Shown: positions 7,401 through 14,806, counted from the first letter of the stretch. The stretch: 64,000 nt of DNA from Serinicoccus chungangensis (GCF_001483745.1 NZ_LQBL01000028.1:352379-416378), one strand, 5' to 3'. Numbers and translations: made by a program. Notes: a model not told the origin generated them from the sequence alone.

Positions 7401-8533
7401 CCGAGGTCGGAGCGGGCGTCCTGGTGGCAGTCGGCGGCCAGCTGCAGGGTGTTCCGCACGAGCTCCTCGGCCCGGGCACCGGGGCCCGCGGCGCGCTCCA
7501 GCTGACGGGCCAGCCTGTGCATGACGGCCGTCCCCGCGAGGTGGCCGGCGCTGCTCACCCGGTCGAGGTGGCGCTCGTCGAGCGCGACCCGCCGTCGGGC
7601 GGCGTCGAGCACGTCCACGACCCGCGCCTGCTCGGGATCGACGTGCCGGACGGCCGCGGTGAGCACGGCGGGCACCCCGACCTCCCGCGCCAGCATCCAC
7701 GCCGACGTCGCGTGGGCCAGGCTCCCCGGCGTGCCCGCAGGCCCCCCGTGGCAGACCACCTCGACCCTGACCGCCCCCGCCGGGAGCAGGCTCGTCCAGC
7801 CCTGGAGCAACCGTCGGGCCAGGTCGTGCCGGCGAGCCAGCAACGCCCTCCCCACGTCGGAGTCCGGCCCCAGCAGCAGGACGACCGGGCAGGCCCCGGC
7901 GGTCCCGGCCGCCGCCCGGGCGATGAGCTCGGGGGTGACCCGCGGCACCGAGCGCTCGCCGGACAGGTGGGTGTGCGTCACCAGCCGGCACAACCTGGCC
8001 CAGCCCACCCCGGCCTCGGCGCCCCCGCGCTGACCGCGCGCCAGCAGCACCACCCGGGGCTGCTGGTCGTCGACGAGCGAGCCCCCCTTGACCGGGGTCC
8101 GCGGACCACGCCGGTCCGGTCGCACGTCCAGACCCTCCCCCCAGCCCCGGCCGGGCGCCACCCGGTCCTGCGCCCACGGAGCCGTCGGGCGCAGCCCGGT
8201 GACGAACGGGGTGGGGGCGGGAGCGGTGGCGTCCCGTCCGGCACCCGGCGCCGAGGGCGATCCAGCCAGGGCGAGGTCGACCCCCAGCACCGGGGCGATC
8301 CCCGCCTCGGTGCAGGCCCGGACGAAGCGGATCGCGCCGTAGAGCCCGTCGCGATCGGTCAGGGCCAGCGCGGACTGGCCCAGCTCGGCCGCCCGGCGCA
8401 CCAGGTCGACCGGGTGGGAGGCGCCGTAGCGCATGGAGGCGCTGGACGCGACGTGCAGGTGGACGAAGTCGTCACCTCCCGTCGACGGCGCCGGTCCCGT
8501 CGACGGCGGTCCCGTCGGCACGGCCGGTCTCAC
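4454..8533 (-). CDS. dnaE2: Error-prone DNA polymerase III alpha subunit DnaE2
   Basis: A 1,359-residue replicative-type polymerase, longer than the usual 1,050-1,150. The N-terminal PHP domain (about residues 25-100) is recognisable (H-L-H-V...G-A-S-H-P...A-L-T-D-R-D-G-L-Y-G) but metal ligands are missing: the second His of LHxH is Ala, and TDHDG is TDRDG. The polymerase core keeps P-D-I-D-I-D near residue 504 with two catalytic Asp, and 'GFCKAHAAAFALPTYQSAWL' follows. An OB fold lies near 1190-1270. Extra length comes from Ala/Gly/Arg-rich insertions (for example at 5220-5420 and 8080-8260). GTG at 8533 overlaps the HEPN stop in GTGA. Part of the LexA-headed operon. Confidence 0.92.
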   Translation of the reverse strand: MRPAVPTGPPSTGPAPSTGGDDFVHLHVASSASMRYGASHPVDLVRRAAELGQSALALTDRDGLYGAIRFVRACTEAGIAPVLGVDLALAGSPSAPGAGRDATAPAPTPFVTGLRPTAPWAQDRVAPGRGWGEGLDVRPDRRGPRTPVKGGSLVDDQQPRVVLLARGQRGGAEAGVGWARLCRLVTHTHLSGERSVPRVTPELIARAAAGTAGACPVVLLLGPDSDVGRALLARRHDLARRLLQGWTSLLPAGAVRVEVVCHGGPAGTPGSLAHATSAWMLAREVGVPAVLTAAVRHVDPEQARVVDVLDAARRRVALDERHLDRVSSAGHLAGTAVMHRLARQLERAAGPGARAEELVRNTLQLAADCHQDARSDLGIGRVHLPEPEVLGVRGVGQAHEVLTERCTQAVGGRYPGAGRRFEQDVRDRLEQELGVIAGLGYPTYFLTVAQVCDLIREQGVRVAARGSGAGSLVAYLLGISGVDPMEHGLLMERFCSPLRAQLPDIDIDVESARRTEIYERILERFGSERVTCVSMTETYRVRHAVRDVAATLGLPPGEIDVIAKAFPHIRARDARAAIRDLPELRRQGLDAPRMRVLMELVEALDGLPRHLAMHPCGVVLSDTGLLDRTPVEASWLGFPMSQFDKDDVEELGLLKLDVLGIRMQSAMAHAVDEVARVDGTRLDLDDRAQVPLDDPDTFALVQSTRTLGCFQIESPGQRELVGKFAPETFSDIIIDISLFRPGPVKSDMIRPFLHARQGWGEPEYLHPSLIPYLEQTCGVVVFHEQVLQIVAETTGVSLAQADEVRRAMGSPAGQEEVKVWWCAAAADRGYRAEEVDRIWAVLAAFASFGFCKAHAAAFALPTYQSAWLKTHHTAAFLSGVLTHDPGMYPKRLILDEARSMGVHVLGLDVNTSGATYRVERVTTSAAAAGRAGWGGDASHDGSAAGGARGTVRRPPDRVDAVMAEVEQRAAGYGIRLSLADVKGITEDEVGRIVAGQPYDSLSDLWHRARPSRPTAERLVLAGGLDELHRVGRCSPRTRGAGHRAAPGAGGTPRTSLTRRDLMLHVRDLERWSRHAAGAQGTSRAGRRRPAPVVEAGEVAARAQSQAVGRRPWHETGGAAPTQLTLELGDDPAPLVGSGLPEMSRSEQLRAELEVLGLDVSSHVVEGYAPMLTELGVTRARDLLSYRGGAEVLVAGAKVATQTPPVRSGRRVVFLTLDDGSGPADATFFEDVQGPFATTVFHSWLLLVRGVVRRTGPRGVSIRATAAWELGEVAQAWEHGGPTAAHALMERSVQQATLLAQEAEAVSREAASADTPPGRRVLVHASGFVQSPYADIAPAGETTRQPGGKLWHSSPGSSGW

Positions 8534-8997
8534 CCGTGACCCAGCGGAGTCAGCTCGGAGTGCAGCGAGGTCTCGCACGGCAGGTGGAGCGAGGCCCGCA
8601 CCAGCTCGAGGAACCGCTCCCCCGCCCGCACCATGTCGTCGGCCTCCCGGGTCGTCACCGCGGCGCTGGCCGCGCCCCGCTCCAACGCCACCCGGCGGCG
8701 TCCGGAGGCGGCGAAGAACGCGGCCCACTCGGTCAGCTCCGGGGCGACGGGAGGAAGCATCTCCCAGACGCTGCGGGGGCGGCCGCGCCGGCCGGGCGCA
8801 GGCGTCGTGCGGGCGGCCAGCAACGCGGCCCCGGCGCGCAGCGCGGACAGGTGGGCCTGCGTGTAGCGCTCCGCCGCCGTCCCGCTGTGGCAGGCCTGCA
8901 GCAGCACCCCGCGCGAGCGCTCCAGCAGATCCAGCACGGCCCCTGCGCTGGCCCCGGTCTCGATGGTCGTCATCCTGTCGTGTCCTCTCGTGGTCAT
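8530..8997 (-). CDS. SAV_6107-type HEPN-domain protein
   Basis: A 155-residue mostly helical protein of the SAV_6107 HEPN family, which commonly neighbours dinB/dnaE2 in actinobacteria. Conserved features are 'GLL..A..A..ERY..AHLAALRAAAALLA'-like helices (here ERYTQAHLSALRAGAALLAA) and 'SVWEMLPPVAPELTEWAAFF'. R-Y-T-Q-A-H fits the R-x4-6-H pattern of HEPN ribonucleases, though whether it is catalytic here is unknown. Two starts are possible: ATG 8997 after GGAGGACCACG, or ATG 8973 after GAGAGGACACG; the longer one is given. The stop overlaps the dnaE2 GTG. Its operon position implies a damage-response role, but no function has been established that I know of. Confidence 0.78.
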   Translation of the reverse strand: MTTRGHDRMTTIETGASAGAVLDLLERSRGVLLQACHSGTAAERYTQAHLSALRAGAALLAARTTPAPGRRGRPRSVWEMLPPVAPELTEWAAFFAASGRRRVALERGAASAAVTTREADDMVRAGERFLELVRASLHLPCETSLHSELTPLGHG

Positions 8998-9087
8998 CGT
9001 GGTCCTCCGGTCCTCTGGTCCCCGTGGCCTTCCGCGGCCCTGCTCCTGCTCCTGGTGCGCGTCGGCCGCCCCGCGTGGTGCCGCGGG

Positions 9088-9492
9088 TCAGTCGGCGACC
9101 CGCTCCAGCCACCACCGCTCGCCCTGGACGAGGTCGTAGACCCCCGTCCCCGCCGAGCGGCCCGCGCCGGCCTCGACCCGCCAGACGACCCGCTCCAGCT
9201 GCTCCCCGCCCGGACCGCCACCCGGGCCGGGCCGCCCGGGACCGGCGGCGGGGGGGCCGTCCCGGTCCTCCGCCCGCCACCACGCCACCCGCAGGCTCCA
9301 CTGCCCCAGCACCGCCCGGACGAGATGGAGCCGACCGCGCCACAGGAACACGGCAGGGACCTGCGGGTCGGGCTCGCCGGGCGTCTCCAGGTCGTCGGCC
9401 ACGCCGGCCGGGAGCGCCGTCTCGATCCGCACGCCGTGCTCCCGCGCCCTGCCCAGCCTGACCTCGACCGGCTCGTGGTAGCTCCTGCTCAT
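9088..9492 (-). CDS. DUF6504 family protein
   Basis: A 134-residue protein. ATG 9492 is preceded by GAGGAGGTGCC; an upstream in-frame ATG at 9573 lies on the far side of the LexA box and is not used. It shows the DUF6504 pattern: 'P.VFLWRGRLHLVRAVLGQW', then 'VAWWRAEDRD', a Gly/Pro-rich insert, then 'VYDLVQGERWWLERVAD'. Such proteins are usually encoded next to dinB or dnaE2 in actinobacteria. No enzymatic motif is visible. First gene of the damage cassette, 90 bases before the HEPN gene. Confidence 0.78.
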   Translation of the reverse strand: MSRSYHEPVEVRLGRAREHGVRIETALPAGVADDLETPGEPDPQVPAVFLWRGRLHLVRAVLGQWSLRVAWWRAEDRDGPPAAGPGRPGPGGGPGGEQLERVVWRVEAGAGRSAGTGVYDLVQGERWWLERVAD

Positions 9493-9540
9493 GGCCGGCA
9501 CCTCCTCCGTGCGTATGGGCGTCCGAGGACGACCCTCGTA

Positions 9541-9556
9541 TCGAACTCGTGTTCGA
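9541..9556. promoter_or_regulatory. LexA (SOS) box
   Basis: TCGAACTCGTGTTCGA is a perfect match to the actinobacterial SOS consensus TCGAAC-N4-GTTCGA. It lies 49-64 bases upstream of the DUF6504 start codon, so LexA should repress the whole DUF6504-HEPN-dnaE2-dinB operon until DNA damage. Confidence 0.85.
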
Positions 9557-9681
9557 TCACCGTTGTGGAACAAATGTACGACTCGCCACCGACGGACTCA
9601 ACCCCTCACCCTCACGACCGGTCGCGATGCCCTGTGGACAACTTCTGCGCGGCCGGCGGGCCGCGCACGACCATGAGGGCG

Positions 9682-9713
9682 GGCCCGGGCCGCAGGAGGG
9701 GGCGGCCCGGGCC
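9682..9713. repeat. Inverted repeat with AGGAGGGG loop
   Basis: Arms GGCCCGGGCCGC and GCGGCCCGGGCC pair perfectly over 12 bp around an 8-base loop. It lies between the two divergent promoters, 16 bases before the TAGGCT box. It may shield one promoter from the other as a terminator or be a protein site; no U-tract follows on either strand. Confidence 0.5.
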
Positions 9714-9728
9714 GTGCCCTGCAGCGGA

Positions 9729-9734
9729 TAGGCT
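9729..9734 (+). promoter_or_regulatory. -10 box TAGGCT of the polyprenyl synthase gene
   Basis: TAGGCT fits the actinobacterial TANNNT -10 and lies 78 bases before the GTG start, giving a leader of roughly 70 bases. No clear -35 is visible. Confidence 0.4.
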
Positions 9735-9811
9735 CGGAGTCGGCCCGCGCAGCCGGGACGCACCGCCCTCCCGGCGCCCGCCGAGAGACCCGCCGAGGGA
9801 CGAGAGGATCC

Positions 9812-10897
9812 GTGATGCAGGCCCTGGACCGCGTGGACCTGCGCCCCCGCGTGCAGCAGGCTCTGGACGAGCAGCTCGCGCGGCAGCGCGCCGTCCTCGA
9901 CGAGCTGGGACCCCCGATGACCCCGCTGCTGGAGGCGATCACCGAGCTGTTGAGCGGTGGCAAGCGCCTGCGCGCCACCTTCCTCTACTGGGGCTGGCGC
10001 GCCCTCGGCGGGCCGGACGACGAGGCGGCCGTACGGGCCGCGAGCGCCATGGAGATCTTCCAGGCCGCGGCCCTGCTGCACGACGACGTCATGGACCACA
10101 GCGACCTCCGGCGCGGGCACCCGACCGCCCACCGCCGGTTCGCGAGCCACCACCGGGAGCACCGGTGGTCCGGCGACCCGGACTCCTTCGGCCACGCCGC
10201 CGCGATCCTGGCCGGCGACCTGTGCCTCAACTGGACCGACGAGGTCTTCACCACCAGCGGGCTCCCCCAGGCCGCCCTGAACCGGGCGCGACCCGAGTTC
10301 GACCGCATGCGCACCCAGCTCATGGGCGGCCAGTTCCTCGACATGCTGGAGGGCGCCCGCGGCTGGCGCGACCTCGACCTCGAGCAACGCCTGGAGCGGT
10401 GCCTCACGGTGATCCGCTACAAGAGCGCGCGCTACTCCGTCCAGCAGCCGCTGCTCATCGGCGCGGACGCCGCGCAGGTCGACGCGCGGACGCGGCGGTC
10501 CCTCGGGCGCTACGGCGCCGACCTCGGAGAGGCCTTCCAGCTGCGCGACGACGTCCTGGGCGTCTTCGGCGACCCGGAGCAGACCGGCAAACCGGCCGGC
10601 GACGACCTGCGGGAGGGCAAGCACACGGTGCTCGTGGCCCACGCCCTCGCCCTCGCCGACGCCGCCGGGGCGCAGCTCGTCGAGGGTGCGCTGGGCGACC
10701 CTGACCTCGACGAGGACGCCGTGGACCGGGTGCGGGAGGTCCTCGTGGGCTCCGGCGCCCTGGAGCGCACCGAGCAGATGGTCGACCGGGGCGCGGAACG
10801 CGCCCTGGCGGAGATCAGCGGGGCGCCGGACCTGACCCAGGAGGGACGGGAAGCGCTGACCGAGCTCGTGGCGGTCTGCACCCAGCGCTCCACCTGA
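9812..10897 (+). CDS. Polyprenyl (geranylgeranyl-type) diphosphate synthase
   Basis: A 361-residue trans-isoprenyl diphosphate synthase. The first Asp-rich motif is 'LLHDDVMDHSDLRRG' (DDxxD, about residue 91) and the second 'QLRDDVLGVFGDPEQTGKP' (about 240). 'GGKRLRATFLYWGW' binds the homoallylic diphosphate. It condenses isopentenyl diphosphate with an allylic diphosphate to make C20 or longer chains; chain length cannot be read here, but short side chains before DDxxD suggest more than farnesyl diphosphate. GTG 9812 or ATG 9815 follow GAGAGGATC. The M. tuberculosis neighbour in this position is idsA2. Confidence 0.9.
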   Translation: MMQALDRVDLRPRVQQALDEQLARQRAVLDELGPPMTPLLEAITELLSGGKRLRATFLYWGWRALGGPDDEAAVRAASAMEIFQAAALLHDDVMDHSDLRRGHPTAHRRFASHHREHRWSGDPDSFGHAAAILAGDLCLNWTDEVFTTSGLPQAALNRARPEFDRMRTQLMGGQFLDMLEGARGWRDLDLEQRLERCLTVIRYKSARYSVQQPLLIGADAAQVDARTRRSLGRYGADLGEAFQLRDDVLGVFGDPEQTGKPAGDDLREGKHTVLVAHALALADAAGAQLVEGALGDPDLDEDAVDRVREVLVGSGALERTEQMVDRGAERALAEISGAPDLTQEGREALTELVAVCTQRST

Positions 10898-10921
10898 GCC
10901 GGCCGGAGCCCCTCGGCGAGG

Positions 10922-11278
10922 TCAGAACGCCTGCTCCTGCGCGCGCCGCCGCACCTCCGTCTTCGCCCCGGCGTGGAGGGAGGCGAGCGCGCTGCCGCCC
11001 GGCAGGGAGTCGTCCGGCGCGTGAAGCCAGGAGACGATCTCCTCATCGCTCTGGCCCCCGTCGGCGAGCACGGTGATGGTGCCGCGCAGGGCCGGGAGGG
11101 GGCCGTCGTCGACGAAGAAGCCGGCCGGGACCATGAGCACCGCGTCGGGGCCGCGTCGCAGCCCGACGACATCACGCTCCTGCACCCAGCGCCGGGCCTG
11201 CTGCAGGCTGACGCCGGTGCGCTCCATCACCTCGGGGATGGTCCACCACTCAGAAATTACATCGCTGTCACTTACCAC
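10922..11278 (-). CDS. Rv2175c-type DNA-binding protein
   Basis: A 118-residue protein with an N-terminal winged helix-turn-helix ('WWTIPEVMERTGVSLQQARR', residues about 11-30) and the C-terminal Rv2175c domain ('DAVLMVPAGFFVDDGPLPAL', then 'ADGGQSDEEIVSWLH'). Rv2175c is a DNA-binding substrate of the PknL kinase in M. tuberculosis, and pknL follows here at 12790. GTG 11278 is preceded by TAGGAGAT. It is convergent with the polyprenyl synthase and divergent from the LysM gene. Confidence 0.88.
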   Translation of the reverse strand: MVSDSDVISEWWTIPEVMERTGVSLQQARRWVQERDVVGLRRGPDAVLMVPAGFFVDDGPLPALRGTITVLADGGQSDEEIVSWLHAPDDSLPGGSALASLHAGAKTEVRRRAQEQAF

Positions 11279-11292
11279 ATCTCCTAGTCAAT

Positions 11293-11305
11293 CACATGGT
11301 GTGAC
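11293..11305. promoter_or_regulatory. Inverted repeat TCACA-TGG-TGTGA
   Basis: A perfect 5-bp inverted repeat with a 3-base centre lies in the 155-bp divergent gap between the Rv2175c gene (starts 11278) and the LysM gene (starts 11434). It is a plausible operator, perhaps for the adjacent regulator itself. Half-site polarity is opposite to that of Crp sites. Confidence 0.4.
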
Positions 11306-11433
11306 ACGCCGAAAGGGTGGCGGTGGTCCGATTCGCACGGTACTGTCCCTCATGCCTCACGGGTCACCTTGTCCCCCTACGTCCCGGGAGCGTCCCGCAC
11401 ACCTTGCTTCACAGCCGTCACTGGAGGAACGAC

Positions 11434-12720
11434 GTGAGCCCCCTCTTCGCCGCCCTGCCCCCGGGCGACCTGCCGTCCCTGGCCTACGTCGCGCCCACCG
11501 GCGTGCACGCCACCGCACCCCTGGAGGCGGTGGTGCGCACCCAGAAGGACACGAGGCACACCGTCGCCCCCGGTGACACCGTCTACGACCTCGCGGCGCG
11601 CTACGACGTCAGCGCACGAGCCATCGTCCACGCCAACGACCTGCCCGACGGCGGCCGGTGGATCATGCCCGGGACCACGCTGCGGATCCCCGCCGGCGCA
11701 GGTGCGTCCGCGGCGGCGCCCGCCCCCTCCTCGTCCCCGGCGCCGGCGACGAGGTCCACGTCCCGGGGCACCGTCACGGTGCGGCCGGGCGACACCCTGT
11801 CCCACCTCGCGGTGCGTCACGGCGTGAGCATCAAGGACCTGGTCGCGGCCAACTCCATCGCCAACAGCAGGCTCATCTACCCGGGCCAGGTCCTGCGCCT
11901 GCCCGGGACGGCCACGGAGCGGCCCTCCTCCGGCGGCACCGCCGCGAAGGCCCCGACGGCCGCGGAGACCTCGACGTCCGGGAAGACCTCGACGCCCGGG
12001 GCCCGCAGCGTCACGGTGCGCCCCGGTGACACCCTCACCGGGATCGCCGCACGGCACGGGGTCACCGTCGCCGACATCGCGCGGGCCAACGACCTGGACG
12101 ACACCCGGCTCATCTACCCGGGCCAGACGCTGCGTCTGGGCGGGTCCAGCCCGGCCGCCCGCGTCGGGACCACCCCGCCGAAGACCCTGGACCGCCCCTA
12201 CGACGAGTCGACCATCGGGGACCACCGAGCCGGCGAGAAGGTGCCGGACACCTTCCTGCACTACCGCTACAGCGACGGCATCGCCCGGTCGGCCGCCGCC
12301 AACCGGGACTACCTCGCCGAGGTCGACGTCCCGAGCCGGTCGGCGGTGCGGGACCTCATCGTCCGGACCAGCGAACGTCACGGGGTCGACCCCACCCTCA
12401 TGATGGCGATGTCCTACCAGGAGTCGGGCTGGAACCACCGGGCCGTGTCGCCCGCCAACGCCATCGGCGCCATGCAGGTCATCCCGAGCTCGGGCCAGTG
12501 GGCGTCCGGCCTGGTGGGGCGCGAGCTCAACCTGCTGGACCCCGAGGACAACGTCACCGCCGGAGTGGTCATCATGCGCACCCTGCTGCGCTCGGCCGAC
12601 AGCACCGACGAGGCCATCGGGGGCTACTACCAGGGTCTGGCGAGCGTGCGCCAGCACGGTCTCTTCGCCGACACCCGGCAGTACGTCCGCAACATCAAGC
12701 ACTTCCAGCGGACCCTCTGA
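11434..12720 (+). CDS. LysM (x3) lytic transglycosylase
   Basis: A 428-residue cell-wall enzyme. The GTG at 11434 follows GGAGGAACGAC; an earlier in-frame start at 11317 has no such site. Three LysM domains at about residues 38-84, 111-156 and 193-238 share 'T-V-x-P-G-D-T' and '[ML]-x-P-G-x-x-L-R' (peptidoglycan binding), joined by Ala/Ser/Thr/Pro linkers. The C-terminal SLT-like domain (about 310-425) has 'MMAMSYQESGWNHRAVSPAN', with catalytic Glu in QESG, and 'AIGAMQVIPSSG'. No signal peptide is obvious at the chosen start, which is odd for a wall enzyme. It sits between Rv2175c and pknL, tying it to PASTA-kinase-controlled wall growth. Confidence 0.86.
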   Translation: MSPLFAALPPGDLPSLAYVAPTGVHATAPLEAVVRTQKDTRHTVAPGDTVYDLAARYDVSARAIVHANDLPDGGRWIMPGTTLRIPAGAGASAAAPAPSSSPAPATRSTSRGTVTVRPGDTLSHLAVRHGVSIKDLVAANSIANSRLIYPGQVLRLPGTATERPSSGGTAAKAPTAAETSTSGKTSTPGARSVTVRPGDTLTGIAARHGVTVADIARANDLDDTRLIYPGQTLRLGGSSPAARVGTTPPKTLDRPYDESTIGDHRAGEKVPDTFLHYRYSDGIARSAAANRDYLAEVDVPSRSAVRDLIVRTSERHGVDPTLMMAMSYQESGWNHRAVSPANAIGAMQVIPSSGQWASGLVGRELNLLDPEDNVTAGVVIMRTLLRSADSTDEAIGGYYQGLASVRQHGLFADTRQYVRNIKHFQRTL

Positions 12721-12776
12721 GCCCGGCCGCGGGCATACCGACGACGCACGTCCCACGGTCGGAGGGGCGCGCTCCG

Positions 12777-12782
12777 TAGAAT
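12777..12782 (+). promoter_or_regulatory. TAGAAT -10 box, leaderless pknL
   Basis: TAGAAT ends 7 bases before the pknL GTG, so transcription would start at or beside the start codon. No ribosome-binding site fits in this space. Confidence 0.5.
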
Positions 12783-12789
12783 CGACGGC

Positions 12790-14751
12790 GTGACCGCCCC
12801 GCCCTCCACCCTCCTCGACCGCGTCATCGACGGTCGGTACCAGGTGGAGGGCGAGCTCGCCCGGGGCGGCATGGCGACCGTCTACCGCGCCCGGGACCTG
12901 CGCCTGGACCGTCCGGTCGCGCTCAAGGTCATGCGCCCCGAGCTCGCCGCGGACGACGCCTTCGTGCGCCGCTTCGTCGCCGAGGCCCGGGCCGCGGCCC
13001 GGCTGTCCCACCCGCACGTCGTGGGGGTCTACGACCAGGGCGAGGACGAGGAGGTCGTCTTCCTGGCGATGGAGCTCGTGGAGGGCCCTACGCTGCGGGA
13101 CGTCGTCACCGCCCACGCGCCGATGTCCACCCGCCGGTCCATGGCCCTCCTGCTCCCCGTCGCCGAGGCCCTGGCCGAGGCGCACCGGCGCGGCCTGGTG
13201 CACCGCGACATCAAGCCGGAGAACGTCCTGCTCGCCGGGGGCCGCGAGAGCGGGGTCAAGGTCGCCGACTTCGGGCTCGCCCGGGCGGTCTCCGCCGCGG
13301 GCCGGCAGGCCAGCTCGGAGCTGCTGTGGGGGACGGCCGCCTACCTCGCCCCGGAGCAGGTCGAGCAGGACGCCGTCGACGCCCGGACCGACGTGTATGC
13401 CGTCGGTCTGCTGCTCTTCGAGCTGCTCACCGGGCGCAAGGCCTTCCCCGGCGGCGACCCGCTGCGGGTCGCCTACGAGCACGTCCACGGCAGCATCCCC
13501 TCCCCCCGCGAGCTCACCGGGACCGTCCCCGAGCCGGTCGACGCGCTGGTGCGCCGGGCGGCCGCGACCGACCGCGCCGCCCGCCCCCGCGACGCCGCCG
13601 ACCTCCTGGCGCAGATGCGAGAGTGCCTGCGCGAGCTGGACGACGCGCAGCTGGACGCCGCGCCCGGCCCGCTCGCGGCGGCCGCCGGCGAGGCCGCCGA
13701 CGCGGACCTCACGCAGGTCGTGGCGGGGGCCGGAGACTCCACGCGGCACCTGCCGGTCACCCGGCCGGGCCCCACCGAGGGGCACTACGCCCGCACCACC
13801 GGCAACCGGGCGCCGCGTCCCACCACGCCGACCCGCGCCGCGGCGCAGCCGCGTCCCTCCCGCCGCCGCGGCGGGGTCGTGCTGTCGCTGCTCCTGGTCG
13901 CGCTGCTCGGCGGGGCCGGGTACGCCGCGTGGTGGCTGCTGGACGGGCCCGGGGTCCACTCCCCCATGCCCGTCGTCGTGGACCTGCCCGAGGCGCAGGC
14001 CCGCGCCCTGCTCGACGCCGAGCAGCTCGACCCCGTCATCAGCTACGCCTACTCCGAGCAGGTCCCCTCCGGGGTCGTCGTCTCCGCCGAGCAGGAGGCC
14101 GGTCAGCAGCTGCGCCACGGCACCGACGTGCCGGTGGTCGTCTCCCAGGGACCGGAGCGGTATGCCGTCCCGCCGCTGACCGGGCTGAGCGTCGAGTCCG
14201 CGCGGGAGGCGCTCGGCGGCGCGAACCTCGTGCTCGGGGAGCAGACCCGCCAGCACGACGAGAGCGAGCCGGAGGGGCGCATCCTGCGCAGCACCCCGGC
14301 GGCCGGCGAGCCGCTGCCGCCCGGGGGCGAGGTGGCGGTCGTCGTCAGTGACGGGCCCGCCCCCGTGTCGGTGCCGCAGGTCGCCGGGCGCACCGAGCAG
14401 GAGGCTACGGCAGCCCTCGTCGACGCCGGGCTGACCGTGACCGTGGCCCCGGAGCGGGTCTTCGACGACGAGGTGCCCGAGGGCTCGGTGGTGAGCCAGG
14501 CCCCCACCTCGGGCACGGTCGAGCGCGGCAGCACGGTCACCGTCGTCGTGTCGAGGGGTCCCGAGCTGGTGAGCGTCCCGCAGGTCGTGGGGCGCCAGTT
14601 CACCGCGGCGGAGGAGGAGCTCGTCGAGCTGGGGCTGGTCGTGGAGCGCGACGACGTCCGGGGCGGTTTCTTCGGGACGGTCCGCGAGCAGTCGGTCGAA
14701 CCCGGCGAGCAGGTGCCCCTGGGCACGGTGGTCGTGCTGGCCGTCGTCTAG
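12790..14751 (+). CDS. pknL: PASTA-domain serine/threonine protein kinase PknL
   Basis: A 653-residue membrane receptor kinase. The kinase domain has the Gly loop 'GELARGGMATVY' (21-32), catalytic Lys in VALKVM (46), H-R-D-I-K-P-E-N (138-145), DFG (160-162) and APE (187-189). A basic Ala/Pro/Thr juxtamembrane stretch leads to one membrane helix (about 358-385) and four extracellular PASTA repeats, each starting with a V-x-V/V-P-x-[LV]-x-G-type strand, which bind muropeptides in relatives. It shares a neighbourhood with a LysM transglycosylase and an Rv2175c-type substrate. The start is GTG 12790, consistent with the leaderless promoter. Confidence 0.93.
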   Translation: MTAPPSTLLDRVIDGRYQVEGELARGGMATVYRARDLRLDRPVALKVMRPELAADDAFVRRFVAEARAAARLSHPHVVGVYDQGEDEEVVFLAMELVEGPTLRDVVTAHAPMSTRRSMALLLPVAEALAEAHRRGLVHRDIKPENVLLAGGRESGVKVADFGLARAVSAAGRQASSELLWGTAAYLAPEQVEQDAVDARTDVYAVGLLLFELLTGRKAFPGGDPLRVAYEHVHGSIPSPRELTGTVPEPVDALVRRAAATDRAARPRDAADLLAQMRECLRELDDAQLDAAPGPLAAAAGEAADADLTQVVAGAGDSTRHLPVTRPGPTEGHYARTTGNRAPRPTTPTRAAAQPRPSRRRGGVVLSLLLVALLGGAGYAAWWLLDGPGVHSPMPVVVDLPEAQARALLDAEQLDPVISYAYSEQVPSGVVVSAEQEAGQQLRHGTDVPVVVSQGPERYAVPPLTGLSVESAREALGGANLVLGEQTRQHDESEPEGRILRSTPAAGEPLPPGGEVAVVVSDGPAPVSVPQVAGRTEQEATAALVDAGLTVTVAPERVFDDEVPEGSVVSQAPTSGTVERGSTVTVVVSRGPELVSVPQVVGRQFTAAEEELVELGLVVERDDVRGGFFGTVREQSVEPGEQVPLGTVVVLAVV

Positions 14752-14779
14752 CCCCCTGGCACGCCTCGGACGGGCGGGC

Positions 14780-14801
14780 GGGTCCGTCCGCGGACGGACC
14801 C
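14780..14801. terminator. Bidirectional terminator hairpin
   Basis: GGGTCCGTCCG and CGGACGGACCC form a perfect 11-bp palindrome between the convergent ends of pknL (14751) and the oxidoreductase gene (14807). There is no U-tract, as is common for high-GC terminators. Confidence 0.6.
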
Positions 14802-14806
14802 GTCGC

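Larger units (their letters stand above)
9493..9811. other. Divergent intergenic region between damage cassette and polyprenyl synthase
   Basis: This 319-bp gap is one of two gaps over 300 bp. It holds a LexA box (9541-9556) and a degenerate second half-matching site GAAC-AAAT-GTAC (9568-9579) for the leftward cassette, a 12-bp-stem hairpin (9682-9713), and a TAGGCT -10 box (9729-9734) for the rightward gene. I see no coding sequence in it. Confidence 0.7.

Noticed and set aside
8534-9343. A longer DnaE2 start
   Set aside because: It would cover the HEPN and most of the DUF6504 genes in another frame; the GTGA overlap start at 8533 is normal for this operon.
11293-11305. Crp site
   Set aside because: Half-sites are in the reverse order (TCACA...TGTGA) with a 3-base centre, so it does not fit TGTGA-N6-TCACA; kept only as an unassigned operator.
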